NCBI GenBank assembly: GCA_022013235.1
Contig: JAKLQR010000286.1
Coordinates: forward strand, 1 to 12,072
Length of the DNA: 12,072 nt
Direction: 5' to 3'
Source: Thermodesulfovibrionales bacterium
Lineage (GTDB): Bacteria > Nitrospirota > Thermodesulfovibrionia > Thermodesulfovibrionales > SM23-35
Shown here: one piece after another, positions 1 through 7,143 of the stretch
Numbering within the stretch: the first letter of the stretch is position 1
How the letters are laid out: every line of letters begins with the position of its first letter
Notes under the pieces: model-generated
The model's input: the letters and a program-made list of their open reading frames with translations, nothing else
What the model was told of the DNA's origin: nothing
Database searches by the model: none
Translations under genes and position numbers: made by a program

Positions 1-3000
1 AAGGAAGATTTCTTTTTGTGGAGTTCGAGCATCCGGTCAACGAGGGAGGCGAGGTTGTCATGAAGGGATTTTTCAAAAGGGTAGGTGAAGTCGATGGTGC
101 GGATGGGAAGTTCTCGTATATATTGACGCTTCCATCTATAAAAGCCACCTCGAATTTCAGAGCTGATTTTTGAAAAGGCAAAAGTCATTAAAGCAGAGTT
201 CAGAATGCCTAAAAGATATTTAGAATCAATAGGAATTATATAAGATGTTGTGTCACTATAAAAACTGGTTGTGTCTATTATAAATTGACCTCTTGTGGCT
301 ATTTCGGCATATATGATTTTAGGCTTTTCAAACTCTTCATAATAGTCACAGGTTCGAAGCTCCCACCAGTGTTCCCCTTTGTCGTATCGCTTTTTTCCTT
401 TTTCAGCATATGGCTCTAAATAGAATGCCATGGAGGGAAAAGCTTCTCTGAACCATTTCCATGCACCCGTCTCTGTCATTCCGGGCTTGACCCGGAATCC
501 AGGTTTTTCTGGATCCCCGCCTTCGAGGGAAAGACTCATTTTATTCCGTGTCCAGCCCTTCGGTATGAGAATCAGATATCGGCCCTTTGAAGGCGACCCA
601 TACCGCTTGATATCTTTCCCTACCAAAAACGGTTTTATCAATTCTTTGCTTTTTGGGTCTTCCTCAATAAGCTGCTGTTTTTTTTCCTCATCGATCACAA
701 AGGCTTCATTAAGGCCGGTCTTTATGCCGTAATAAATCTTCCCTTTCACATATTCACCCAAGGGTATCCCGGTTGAGTGCAATTTATTGAGCAACGTCTG
801 TGCCTTTTCGTCAACCAGTGACCAGCCTTTATCATCAAGGGACGCAGACGACACCGTATACCTGTGCTTTTTGATGTAATTCTGAAGGTTATCGAAAGAT
901 AAGGTATTTACGCGGGTTGCATAGAATGTAGGGGCAACCCTATGTGGTTGCCCGGATTTGGGCGGCCACACAGGGCCGCCCCTACGAATTCTGATGATAC
1001 ACGGATATGTTGTTGCGGACTCAAAGACCGGCAGATCGCCGAAGTCGATAATTTCTTCGATACGCTGGGTCTTCATCCACCGGCGGAGAGGTTCTCCGTA
1101 ATTTGCCCGCATCCATTTGTTGGCAACGATATAACTGAAAAGGCCGCCTTTCTTTAAAAGAGATACTCCTTTTTCGATGAAGTACGAATAGAGATCGGCA
1201 GTTCCCTGATAAACTTCATAGTGATTTTTGAAGTAGTCTTTAAACTCTCCCAGCATCTCCTGTCGCACATACGGCGGATTCCCGATGACCACATCGAACC
1301 CCCCTTCACTTCCCCCCTTAGCAAGGGGGGACTGAGAGGGGTGTATTATCTCACCGAACCCGGTCGATTTCGAATTCCAGTCAAAGGGGTTGATGCGGCT
1401 CTTGGTTTCGTCGTCCCACCCTCTCCCTAACCCCCCCCCATCAAGGGGGAGGGTAGAATGACTGATTCCCCGCCCCTTGCGGGAGGGGTAAGGGGAGGGG
1501 GATTCGAATATGTCATACCCTATAAGGCTATTCCCGCATTTGATGTTATTGCTCAGGGGCGGAAGGAGGTGCTGTTTCTTTGGCAGGAGCCCTCTTTCTC
1601 CCTCCAAAGCCTTGAGATAAAGGCTCATCATGGTTATCTCAACAGCCTGCGGGTCAATATCGACACCGAAGATGTTGTTTCTTAATATCGCTGCTTTCGT
1701 GCGCAACGGCAGAGCGAGGTCTTCGGGGCTGACTTTATAGTAAAAGTCAAAGAATTGGGTCTGGGCCTCTTTCGGGTGGTTGCGATAGTACTCAAGGTGA
1801 TAATCGATCAAGTATTGATAGGCTCCGAGCAGAAACGAGCCGCTTCCGCAGGCAGGGTCGAGTATCTTTATGTTTGCTATTTGTCTTGGCGTTTTGCCTT
1901 CGATGATTTTCCCGACGGTGTTCTTCACAATGTAATCGACAATGTATTTGGGTGTGTAATATACCCCTCCCGCTTTCCTGACCTCGGGCTTTTCCTCGAC
2001 CTTCACTCTCTGCGGCGTGACTCTGATGGTGCTCCCTAAATACCGTTCATAGATGCTCCCGAGGAGTTCAACCCCGATGGCGTCAAACCGGTAACGGCTT
2101 TTCGGGAAATAGAGGTTTTCTATAATCTCTGCTAATAGGTTTGAATCGACCTCTGCTTTTTCACAGGCATGGGGCTTGAAAATATCTCCGTTCAGGTCGT
2201 CGTTCACCTCGTGGAAAAGGTCTAACAGATGGGTCATGATTGATTTCCGTTTGCCTTCTTCCTTCCACTGCGCAACGATTTCCCACAGTTCCCTGTCCGT
2301 CCGGATTTTTCGGTCTTCTGCGATGCGGATGAAGATAATCCTGTCCAGAAGCTTCTGCACAACATCATTCAAGAGCTTGCCGTCAAATTCAGGATTCCGC
2401 CTGTGAACGTCCTTTGCGAGTTCAGTGCGCCATATGGTCAGATCTTCAAGGAAAGACTTGTCCGGAGGTATGCGTAATCTTTTGCTCTTCGTGTCCCTCG
2501 GCAGAAGGGCTTCTAATGAACCCTGTTCGACCCTTTCTCTGGAGAGTTCCCATAGCTTTTCGATTTTATCAAGGTAATCAGTGTATTTAAAATCGAAGAT
2601 CAATCCTTCATTGGAGAATTTAGGGTTTGGTTTTAGTGAGGCGTCAAAGAGTTTGAATTCTTCAAAATCCGTAAGGATTACAAAGAATACCTCTTTTGTA
2701 GACCATGCGTAGCTTTTTGCCTGGAGGATGTGGTTCACCTCATCCAGAGCTACTGAGGGGGCTTTTGCTTCGACAAAGAATTTTGTTGCGCCGTGAATTC
2801 TGAAATTATAATCAGGTCTTCCGGTCGTCTCCGGTGAAAGCTCCACGATCACGTCGCGTTCATGCGGCGGCGTCTGTGCTTTATTTTCTATATCCCAGCC
2901 GAGGGCTTTGAAAAAAGGGTTTAAAAAATCGATCCTTACCTGTGCTTCAGGATAACCCTTTGAAAGGTAGTGGTTCTTGTCTTTTTCGAATTTGGAGAGT

Positions 3001-3041
3001 AAAGCCTGCAGTTTTCCCCTGAATGAATCGATGTCAGACAT
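1..3041 (-). CDS. Type IIG restriction-modification enzyme (Eco57I-like), 3' end beyond window
   Basis: Single-chain restriction endonuclease and adenine-N6 DNA methyltransferase. I translated the frame from ATG at 3041 to the window edge (about 1013 codons) and found no stop; the C-terminus is missing, probably by a few tens of residues. An HSDR_N-type nuclease domain lies at about residues 20-160, with P76-D77 and E91-A-K93 as the PD-(D/E)xK site. The methylase follows: GGVYYTP at 358-364, motif I DPACGSGSF from D395 (AdoMet binding) and motif IV NPPY at 588-591, typical of N6-adenine methylases. The part from about 640 on resembles a TaqI-like target recognition domain (for example EEFEKPKIIYAEI). 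Four repeat-derived segments interrupt it in frame, at about residues 514-542, 567-581, 686-705 and 842-857. It starts 18 nt after comF on the same strand, without a Shine-Dalgarno but with its own promoter-like sequence. The family is clear. Whether it is active, and what site it recognises, cannot be read from the sequence. Confidence 0.9.
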   Translation of the reverse strand, partial: MSDIDSFRGKLQALLSKFEKDKNHYLSKGYPEAQVRIDFLNPFFKALGWDIENKAQTPPHERDVIVELSPETTGRPDYNFRIHGATKFFVEAKAPSVALDEVNHILQAKSYAWSTKEVFFVILTDFEEFKLFDASLKPNPKFSNEGLIFDFKYTDYLDKIEKLWELSRERVEQGSLEALLPRDTKSKRLRIPPDKSFLEDLTIWRTELAKDVHRRNPEFDGKLLNDVVQKLLDRIIFIRIAEDRKIRTDRELWEIVAQWKEEGKRKSIMTHLLDLFHEVNDDLNGDIFKPHACEKAEVDSNLLAEIIENLYFPKSRYRFDAIGVELLGSIYERYLGSTIRVTPQRVKVEEKPEVRKAGGVYYTPKYIVDYIVKNTVGKIIEGKTPRQIANIKILDPACGSGSFLLGAYQYLIDYHLEYYRNHPKEAQTQFFDFYYKVSPEDLALPLRTKAAILRNNIFGVDIDPQAVEITMMSLYLKALEGERGLLPKKQHLLPPLSNNIKCGNSLIGYDIFESPSPYPSRKGRGISHSTLPLDGGGLGRGWDDETKSRINPFDWNSKSTGFGEIIHPSQSPLAKGGSEGGFDVVIGNPPYVRQEMLGEFKDYFKNHYEVYQGTADLYSYFIEKGVSLLKKGGLFSYIVANKWMRANYGEPLRRWMKTQRIEEIIDFGDLPVFESATTYPCIIRIRRGGPVWPPKSGQPHRVAPTFYATRVNTLSFDNLQNYIKKHRYTVSSASLDDKGWSLVDEKAQTLLNKLHSTGIPLGEYVKGKIYYGIKTGLNEAFVIDEEKKQQLIEEDPKSKELIKPFLVGKDIKRYGSPSKGRYLILIPKGWTRNKMSLSLEGGDPEKPGFRVKPGMTETGAWKWFREAFPSMAFYLEPYAEKGKKRYDKGEHWWELRTCDYYEEFEKPKIIYAEIATRGQFIIDTTSFYSDTTSYIIPIDSKYLLGILNSALMTFAFSKISSEIRGGFYRWKRQYIRELPIRTIDFTYPFEKSLHDNLASLVDRMLELHKKKSS
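475..519. repeat. Palindromic repeat inside restriction gene (CCGGGTCAAGCCCGG type)
   Basis: Two adjoining hairpins: ATTCCGGG at 478-485 pairs with CCCGGAAT at 491-498 over a 5-nt loop, and ATCCAG at 497-502 pairs with CTGGAT at 509-514. This sequence type is a common dispersed repeat in bacterial genomes. Here it is translated on the minus strand as about residues 842-857 of the restriction enzyme (DPEKPGFRVKPGMT), without breaking the frame. Confidence 0.8.
928..985. repeat. Composite GTAGGGGC...GCCCCTAC palindromic element in restriction gene
   Basis: A 58-nt element begins GTAGGGGC and ends GCCCCTAC, so its ends are inverted repeats. Each half also forms its own hairpin: GGGCAACC with GGTTGCCC, and GGGCGGCC with GGCCGCCC. 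It is flanked on both sides by the 4-mer GAAT (924-927 and 986-989). On the minus strand it encodes about residues 686-705 of the restriction enzyme, rich in Arg, Gly and Pro, between the conserved stretches YPCIIRI and FYATRVNTL. Confidence 0.8.
1299..1341. repeat. C-rich/G-rich palindromic repeat in restriction gene
   Basis: The core hairpin is CCCCCCTT at 1312-1319 and AAGGGGGG at 1323-1330 with a 3-nt loop. It is flanked by further C-runs on the left (1299-1304) and a G-run on the right (1338-1341). It is translated as residues about 567-581 (HPSQSPLAKGGSEGG), immediately before the FDVVIGNPPY methylase motif. The frame stays open because the CTA and TTA triplets fall out of frame. Confidence 0.75.
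1417..1501. repeat. Double-hairpin CCCTCCCC/GGGGAGGG repeat in restriction gene
   Basis: About 85 nt with two G/C-run hairpins separated by an AT-richer linker (AGAATGACTGATT). Read on the minus strand it matches the arrangement of the element at 11891-11973: C-run, CAAGGG, G-run, ATTCTAC, C-run, CCTTGA, G-run, ending GAGGGTG. It encodes residues about 514-542 of the restriction enzyme, rich in Ser, Pro and Gly, just before the conserved INPFDW. Confidence 0.75.
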
Positions 3042-3048
3042 CGAACTG

Positions 3049-3057
3049 ATTATATCA
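3049..3057 (-). promoter_or_regulatory. Extended -10 promoter of the restriction gene
   Basis: On the minus strand the sequence reads TGATATAAT, an exact extended -10 (TGn-TATAAT), ending 7 nt before the ATG at 3041. Transcription would start at or next to the ATG, giving a leaderless mRNA. No good -35 is visible; the hexamer at 17-nt spacing is AGGGCA. An extended -10 can work without a -35. No Shine-Dalgarno lies before the ATG, which agrees with this reading. Confidence 0.5.
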
Positions 3058-3059
3058 CA

Positions 3060-3791
3060 TTAAAACATCCCTGCCCTCGCAAGGGTCAGGGCTATAACTT
3101 CTTTTGCCCCGGCTTTTCTCAGTTGTTTCGCACATTCTGAAACTGTAGCTCCTGTTGTCATGACGTCATCAACCAGTAAAAGCCTCAGATTTCTAATATG
3201 ACCATTCACTACAAACGCATTGCGGATATTCATCACCCGTTCCTTTGCAGAAAGACCTACCTGTGGCGGCGTCAAGCGTGTCTTAGTAAGGATGTCCATG
3301 AACAGAGGAACCCCGAGCTTCCCGGAAAGAATCCGTGCCAGGAGAAGAGACTGGTTAAAGCCCCTTTTCCTCAGATTTCTCCTGTGTAAAGGAACTGGCA
3401 CTATGCCATCCACTGCGGGGAAATCGAGGGTGAACAGTAATTCTCCGAGCGGCTGAGCAAGTCTTCTTTGACCGTAGAATTTCAACTGGTGAATAGCCTC
3501 GGCAAGGACACCTTCATACACGCCAAAGGTCATTGCCCTGGAAAACGGGGGCTTTTCTTTCAGGCAGGTTCCGCATACTGAGGCATATTCAGACGGGAGG
3601 GGCAGAGAACAAACCCTGCAATGCGGGCCTGAATATCGTGCCATGAGAGACCAGCACCCGGAACAAAAAGGAGATTCATTCAACAGATCGGAGTTTTTCC
3701 CGCAGACCGGACAGAGGGTGGGGAAAAAGAGACCGGCAAGCTTAATGATCAGGGCATGTCTGACAGGAGAGGTGATCCGCATTTGCCACAT
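3060..3791 (-). CDS. comF: ComF family phosphoribosyltransferase-like protein
   Basis: ComF-family protein, in other bacteria linked to DNA uptake in natural transformation; the biochemical role is poorly known. The 243-residue length is normal. The N-terminal part carries four CxxC pairs (C27/C30, C43/C46, C58/C61, C73/C76), expected to bind zinc. The C-terminal part is a type I phosphoribosyltransferase fold with the PRPP loop VDDVMTTGAT at 207-216, preceded by the family pattern VPVPLHRRNLRKRGFNQ at about 131-147. The start at 3791 gives a 43-nt overlap with the upstream PilZ gene; a second in-frame ATG at 3782 would shorten this to 34 nt. Neither has a clear Shine-Dalgarno, so translational coupling to the PilZ gene is likely. 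No other competence gene is visible in the window. Confidence 0.92.
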   Translation of the reverse strand: MWQMRITSPVRHALIIKLAGLFFPTLCPVCGKNSDLLNESPFCSGCWSLMARYSGPHCRVCSLPLPSEYASVCGTCLKEKPPFSRAMTFGVYEGVLAEAIHQLKFYGQRRLAQPLGELLFTLDFPAVDGIVPVPLHRRNLRKRGFNQSLLLARILSGKLGVPLFMDILTKTRLTPPQVGLSAKERVMNIRNAFVVNGHIRNLRLLLVDDVMTTGATVSECAKQLRKAGAKEVIALTLARAGMF

Positions 3792-4258
3792 TTTGGTCCG
3801 AGATGCAGTTTTTCCGTAGATACTTTATTCTTCACTCCGCAACCCGGGCAGAGAAGGAGCTGAAAATCAGGCGGAGAGGATGGGTCATCAGGAAACGGCG
3901 GTGGCACAGGAGAGTCTGATGCTTGAGAAGGGTGTTCCCGGAGAAATGATTCCGCGTAGCGAATAAACTGGTCGTCTTTTTGGGTGAGCTCTACCCCCAT
4001 GCCGTTTTTGGTCGGATACACCACTGTTTTGATCGTGCGCCTCACAATGCCTTTCATGCGGGATATCTGATTATCAGGCAAGACCAGTTCGATGTCGACT
4101 GTAGTGCCGGGTGCAAAACCACGGTTGGTTTTAATGAAAAGACCGTTCATCGAGAGGTTGCTCAGGATTCCCCGATGGGTGAATGCACCCGAACGGAAGG
4201 TTACCTCAAGCCTTTTGGTAAACCTTCGATGGCGCTGGTACCCCCGTTCACGATCCAT
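3749..4258 (-). CDS. PilZ domain protein with C-terminal zinc ribbon
   Basis: Likely c-di-GMP receptor. The N-terminal PilZ domain (about residues 8-105) has both signature motifs: RxxxR at R12-R16 and NxSxxG at N34-G39 (NLSMNG). A Pro/Ser/Asp-rich linker at about 111-131 leads to a small zinc ribbon with CPGC at 137-140 and CGKC at 157-160. The ribbon's spacing and the CGKCGSPLL ending resemble the N-terminal zinc finger of thioredoxin 2 (TrxC), but no thioredoxin domain follows. The ATG overlaps the end of purA by 11 nt and lacks a clear Shine-Dalgarno, which suggests reinitiation after purA. The partner that c-di-GMP binding would control cannot be told from context; the neighbours are purA and comF. 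The PilZ assignment is firm and the ribbon's function unknown. Confidence 0.88.
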   Translation of the reverse strand: MDRERGYQRHRRFTKRLEVTFRSGAFTHRGILSNLSMNGLFIKTNRGFAPGTTVDIELVLPDNQISRMKGIVRRTIKTVVYPTKNGMGVELTQKDDQFIRYAESFLREHPSQASDSPVPPPFPDDPSSPPDFQLLLCPGCGVKNKVSTEKLHLGPKCGKCGSPLLSDMP

Positions 4259-5543
4259 TAAATTGTTCTTTGAGCAGTATGAGTTCGTCCCTCCTCTGGC
4301 CTGTAGAGATCAGGTGGACGTCAACGCCGAGCATAGTTTCGATTTTTTTGATGTACGACTGTGCGGCCTCCGGAAGTTTTTTGAAATCCCTTATGCCGGA
4401 AGTATCCGCTTTCCATCCTTCTACTTCTTCATACACAGGCTCGCAGCCTTCAAAAATCTGCGTTTCTTTTGGAAACTCATTATATAGGGAACCCTTATGC
4501 GTGTAGGAAGAACAGATCTTTATAGAATCCAGTCCGTCGAGAATATCAAGCTTTGTGATGGCGAGACCGGTCACGCCGTTGATCCGGACAGAATGACGGA
4601 GCACGACTATGTCCAGCCAGCCGCATCTCCTCGCTCTTCCCGTGGTAGCGCCGTACTCCCCGCCCCGCTCTCTGAGGTGTTCTCCGAGGGAGTCATGTAT
4701 CTCGGTGGGAAATGGTCCGCTGCCGACTCTTGTAGTGTAGGCTTTTACCACACCGAGGACCTTCGATATCTTTGTCGGACCGACGCCGAGTCCTGTACAC
4801 GCGCCTCCTGCGATAGCATTTGAGGAGGTGACATAGGGGTATGTCCCGTGGTCGATATCGAGGAGCGTACCCTGTGCTCCTTCGAACAGGACATTCCCAT
4901 GAGCGGCGATGGTTGAATTCACAATGATGTCGGTATCGGCGATATACTCGGCGAGCGCCTCGGCATATACCATATATTCCCTGTATATTTCTTCAGTGTG
5001 AAAACGGGGAGCTTTATAAAGATGTTCAAGCAGGAAATTGACGTGAAAGAGATGAGCATCGAGCTTCTCCCGAAAAATCTCAGGATAAAGAAGGTCGGCA
5101 ACTCGAATACCCGACCGGCCCGCTTTGTCGCAATACGCAGGGCCTATCCCCCTTCCCGTGGTTCCGATATTCTTCACGCCCCTCAGCCGTTCATTCTCTC
5201 TGTCTACTGCAACGTGATAAGGCATAATAAGATGGGCGTTCTTGCTTAAAAAAAGGTTGTTTTTTATTGCAACACCCCGTTCCTTAAGCCCCTTGATCTC
5301 CTGAATAAGGGCTCCGGGATCAACCACAACACCATTACCGATCAGGCAGACCTTGTTTGGATTGAGTATCCCGGAGGGAATGAGATGAAGAATGAATTTC
5401 TCATTATTGATCACTACGGTATGGCCTGCATTGTGGCCGCCCTGAAAGCGGGCTACGACGTCCGCCTTTTCAGAAAGAACATCAACGATCTTTCCTTTCC
5501 CTTCATCTCCCCATTGCAACCCGACAACAATCACATTCGGCAT
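4248..5543 (-). CDS. purA: Adenylosuccinate synthetase
   Basis: Catalyses GTP-dependent joining of IMP and aspartate to adenylosuccinate, the first committed step from IMP to AMP, in the cytoplasm. Length 431 is normal. The N-terminal GDEGKGK loop at 12-18 carries the catalytic Asp, and GHT at 40-42 the catalytic His. Also visible are GTTGRGIGPAY in the IMP site, the EGAQGTLLDIDHGTYPYVTS block and ATTGRARRCGWLD toward the C-terminus. A GAGG at 5551-5554 serves as Shine-Dalgarno. It begins 13 nt after serA stops and its end overlaps the PilZ gene by 11 nt, so it sits within an operon. Confidence 0.97.
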   Translation of the reverse strand: MPNVIVVGLQWGDEGKGKIVDVLSEKADVVARFQGGHNAGHTVVINNEKFILHLIPSGILNPNKVCLIGNGVVVDPGALIQEIKGLKERGVAIKNNLFLSKNAHLIMPYHVAVDRENERLRGVKNIGTTGRGIGPAYCDKAGRSGIRVADLLYPEIFREKLDAHLFHVNFLLEHLYKAPRFHTEEIYREYMVYAEALAEYIADTDIIVNSTIAAHGNVLFEGAQGTLLDIDHGTYPYVTSSNAIAGGACTGLGVGPTKISKVLGVVKAYTTRVGSGPFPTEIHDSLGEHLRERGGEYGATTGRARRCGWLDIVVLRHSVRINGVTGLAITKLDILDGLDSIKICSSYTHKGSLYNEFPKETQIFEGCEPVYEEVEGWKADTSGIRDFKKLPEAAQSYIKKIETMLGVDVHLISTGQRRDELILLKEQFNGS

Positions 5544-5556
5544 GTCAGAACCTCGT

Positions 5557-7134
5557 TTACAGACGTATTTGTTTCACTGAGAGGATATTCGGAAGCCCCT
5601 GGATTTTCTTCAGGAGAGCAGGAGAAGCCGGAGAATCTATGCTGACAACGGAAATTGCAGTGCCCCCCGGCGTTTCGCGTCCGAAATGCATCCTTGCGAT
5701 ATTGATCTTGTTCTTCCCGAGAAGAGAACCGATGTTCCCGATCACCCCGGGTTTATCATTATTGTACATAAACAGGAGCGCTCCCTCGGGTATAATTTCG
5801 ACCTTGAAGTTTTCGACAAAAACAATGCGGGGGTCTTTCTTCCCGTACAGCGTACCTGCAAAATAGCTGGTCTTCTTCTTGGCATTTATCCTGAGGGCAA
5901 TTAAGCTCTGATAATCACCCTGGTCCGTGCTCTTTATCTCTTTTATCTCGATGCCGCGCTCCCTGGCAATGAGAGGTGCATTCACAAAATTCACTGTCTC
6001 CTCGAGGATAGGGGTAAGAAATCCTTTCAGGGCAGCAATCGTCACAGGGGCGGTGTTGATGTCCGCAGCGTCCCCCTTGTATTCGATCGTGATCTGGGTT
6101 ACCCCGCCTTCGAACATCTGGGCTGCGAAACAACCGAGCCTCTCGGCAAGATTGATATAAGGGTTGAGTTTTGCAACCTGGTCAGAAGGGATGGACGGGA
6201 AATTTATCGCGTTCCGTATGGTATCGTGAACAAGATAATCAACAACCTGTTCTGCAACGGCTACTGCAACATTTTCTTGTGCTTCCCTTGTAGATGCGCC
6301 GAGATGAGGGGTTGTCACGACCGAGTCGAGCGTCAGGAGAGGATTGTTCTCCGGAGGTTCTTTTTCGAGTACATCAAGGGCAGCGACCGCTACCTTGCCT
6401 TCAACAAGAGCGTCGTAGAGGTCCTTTTCGTTGATGATACCTCCCCGGGCGCAGTTGATAATCCGGACGCCGGGTTTCATGGTCTTTATCACTTCTTTAT
6501 TGATCAGATTTTTTGTCTCCGGCGTGAGCGGGGTATGTATGGTTATAAAATCGGCGCGTTTGAACAACTCCTTGAGAGCGACCTTTTCCACACCCATTTC
6601 TTTTGCTTTTTCTTCGCTGAGAAACGGGTCGAACGCGATTATATTCATGGAGAAAGCCTGCATCCTCCTTGCCACCTGGCTTCCGATGTTTCCTATGCCG
6701 ACGATACCGAGGGTCTTGTTAAACAGCTCAACACCCATGAACTTCTTCTTTTCCCATTTTCCCGATTTCATCGACATGGTTGCCTGAGGGATCTGCCGGG
6801 CAAGGGATACCATAAGCGCGATCGTATGCTCGGCGGTCGTAATCGTGTTCCCGCCGGGTGTATTCATAACGACGATGCCTTTTTTCGTGGCGGCTGTTTT
6901 GTCTACATTGTCGAGTCCTGAACCGGCACGCCCTATGACTTTGAGATTTTTCGCTGCTTCCAGTATATCAGCGGTCACCTTTGTAGCCGAACGGATGATA
7001 AGTCCGTGGTAATCACCAATGCAAGCCTTCAGTTCATCCGGGCTCATGCCGGTTTTCACGTCGACCTTGAGACCGGCGTTCTTGAGTATGTCAACACATT
7101 TTGTGGAGATGTTGTCGCTGATCAGAACCTTCAT
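5557..7134 (-). CDS. serA: D-3-phosphoglycerate dehydrogenase (long, ACT-containing form)
   Basis: Oxidises 3-phosphoglycerate to 3-phosphohydroxypyruvate with NAD+, the first step of serine synthesis. At 525 residues it is the long form. The substrate and NAD domains span about 1-310, with the Rossmann motif GIGNIG at 146-151 and the catalytic set R230 (NCARGG), E259 (EKEP) and H277 (PHLGAST). An intervening domain follows at about 320-450, and a C-terminal ACT domain at about 453-525 (NNDKPGVIGNIGSLLGK). This domain allows serine feedback in relatives. A perfect AAGGAGG at 7139-7145, overlapping the stop of the upstream aminotransferase gene, sets the start. The gap between the two genes is 9 nt. 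Confidence 0.97.
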   Translation of the reverse strand: MKVLISDNISTKCVDILKNAGLKVDVKTGMSPDELKACIGDYHGLIIRSATKVTADILEAAKNLKVIGRAGSGLDNVDKTAATKKGIVVMNTPGGNTITTAEHTIALMVSLARQIPQATMSMKSGKWEKKKFMGVELFNKTLGIVGIGNIGSQVARRMQAFSMNIIAFDPFLSEEKAKEMGVEKVALKELFKRADFITIHTPLTPETKNLINKEVIKTMKPGVRIINCARGGIINEKDLYDALVEGKVAVAALDVLEKEPPENNPLLTLDSVVTTPHLGASTREAQENVAVAVAEQVVDYLVHDTIRNAINFPSIPSDQVAKLNPYINLAERLGCFAAQMFEGGVTQITIEYKGDAADINTAPVTIAALKGFLTPILEETVNFVNAPLIARERGIEIKEIKSTDQGDYQSLIALRINAKKKTSYFAGTLYGKKDPRIVFVENFKVEIIPEGALLFMYNNDKPGVIGNIGSLLGKNKINIARMHFGRETPGGTAISVVSIDSPASPALLKKIQGLPNILSVKQIRL

Positions 7135-7143
7135 GAAGCCTCC

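Noticed and set aside
475..1501. CRISPR array
   Set aside because: The repeats differ from one another, are unevenly spaced and are separated by conserved protein-coding sequence.
430..2406. Small plus-strand open frames of 69-100 codons
   Set aside because: They lie antisense to the restriction gene, show no family resemblance, and several run through the G/C-run repeats.
1..3041. Restriction gene as a pseudogene broken by repeats
   Set aside because: The frame from 3041 to the left edge has no stop. Stop triplets in the repeats (for example at 1346-1348, 1427-1429, 982-984 and 476-478) are out of frame, and the key motifs lie in the same frame on both sides.
1..3041. BREX PglX methylase
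   Set aside because: An N-terminal HSDR_N-type nuclease motif is present and no other BREX gene is nearby. Single-chain type IIG fits better.
6226..6921. Plus-strand open frame of 231 codons antisense to serA
   Set aside because: The serA frame on the other strand is complete with all catalytic residues. The antisense frame has no recognisable motif and no ribosome binding site that I can see.
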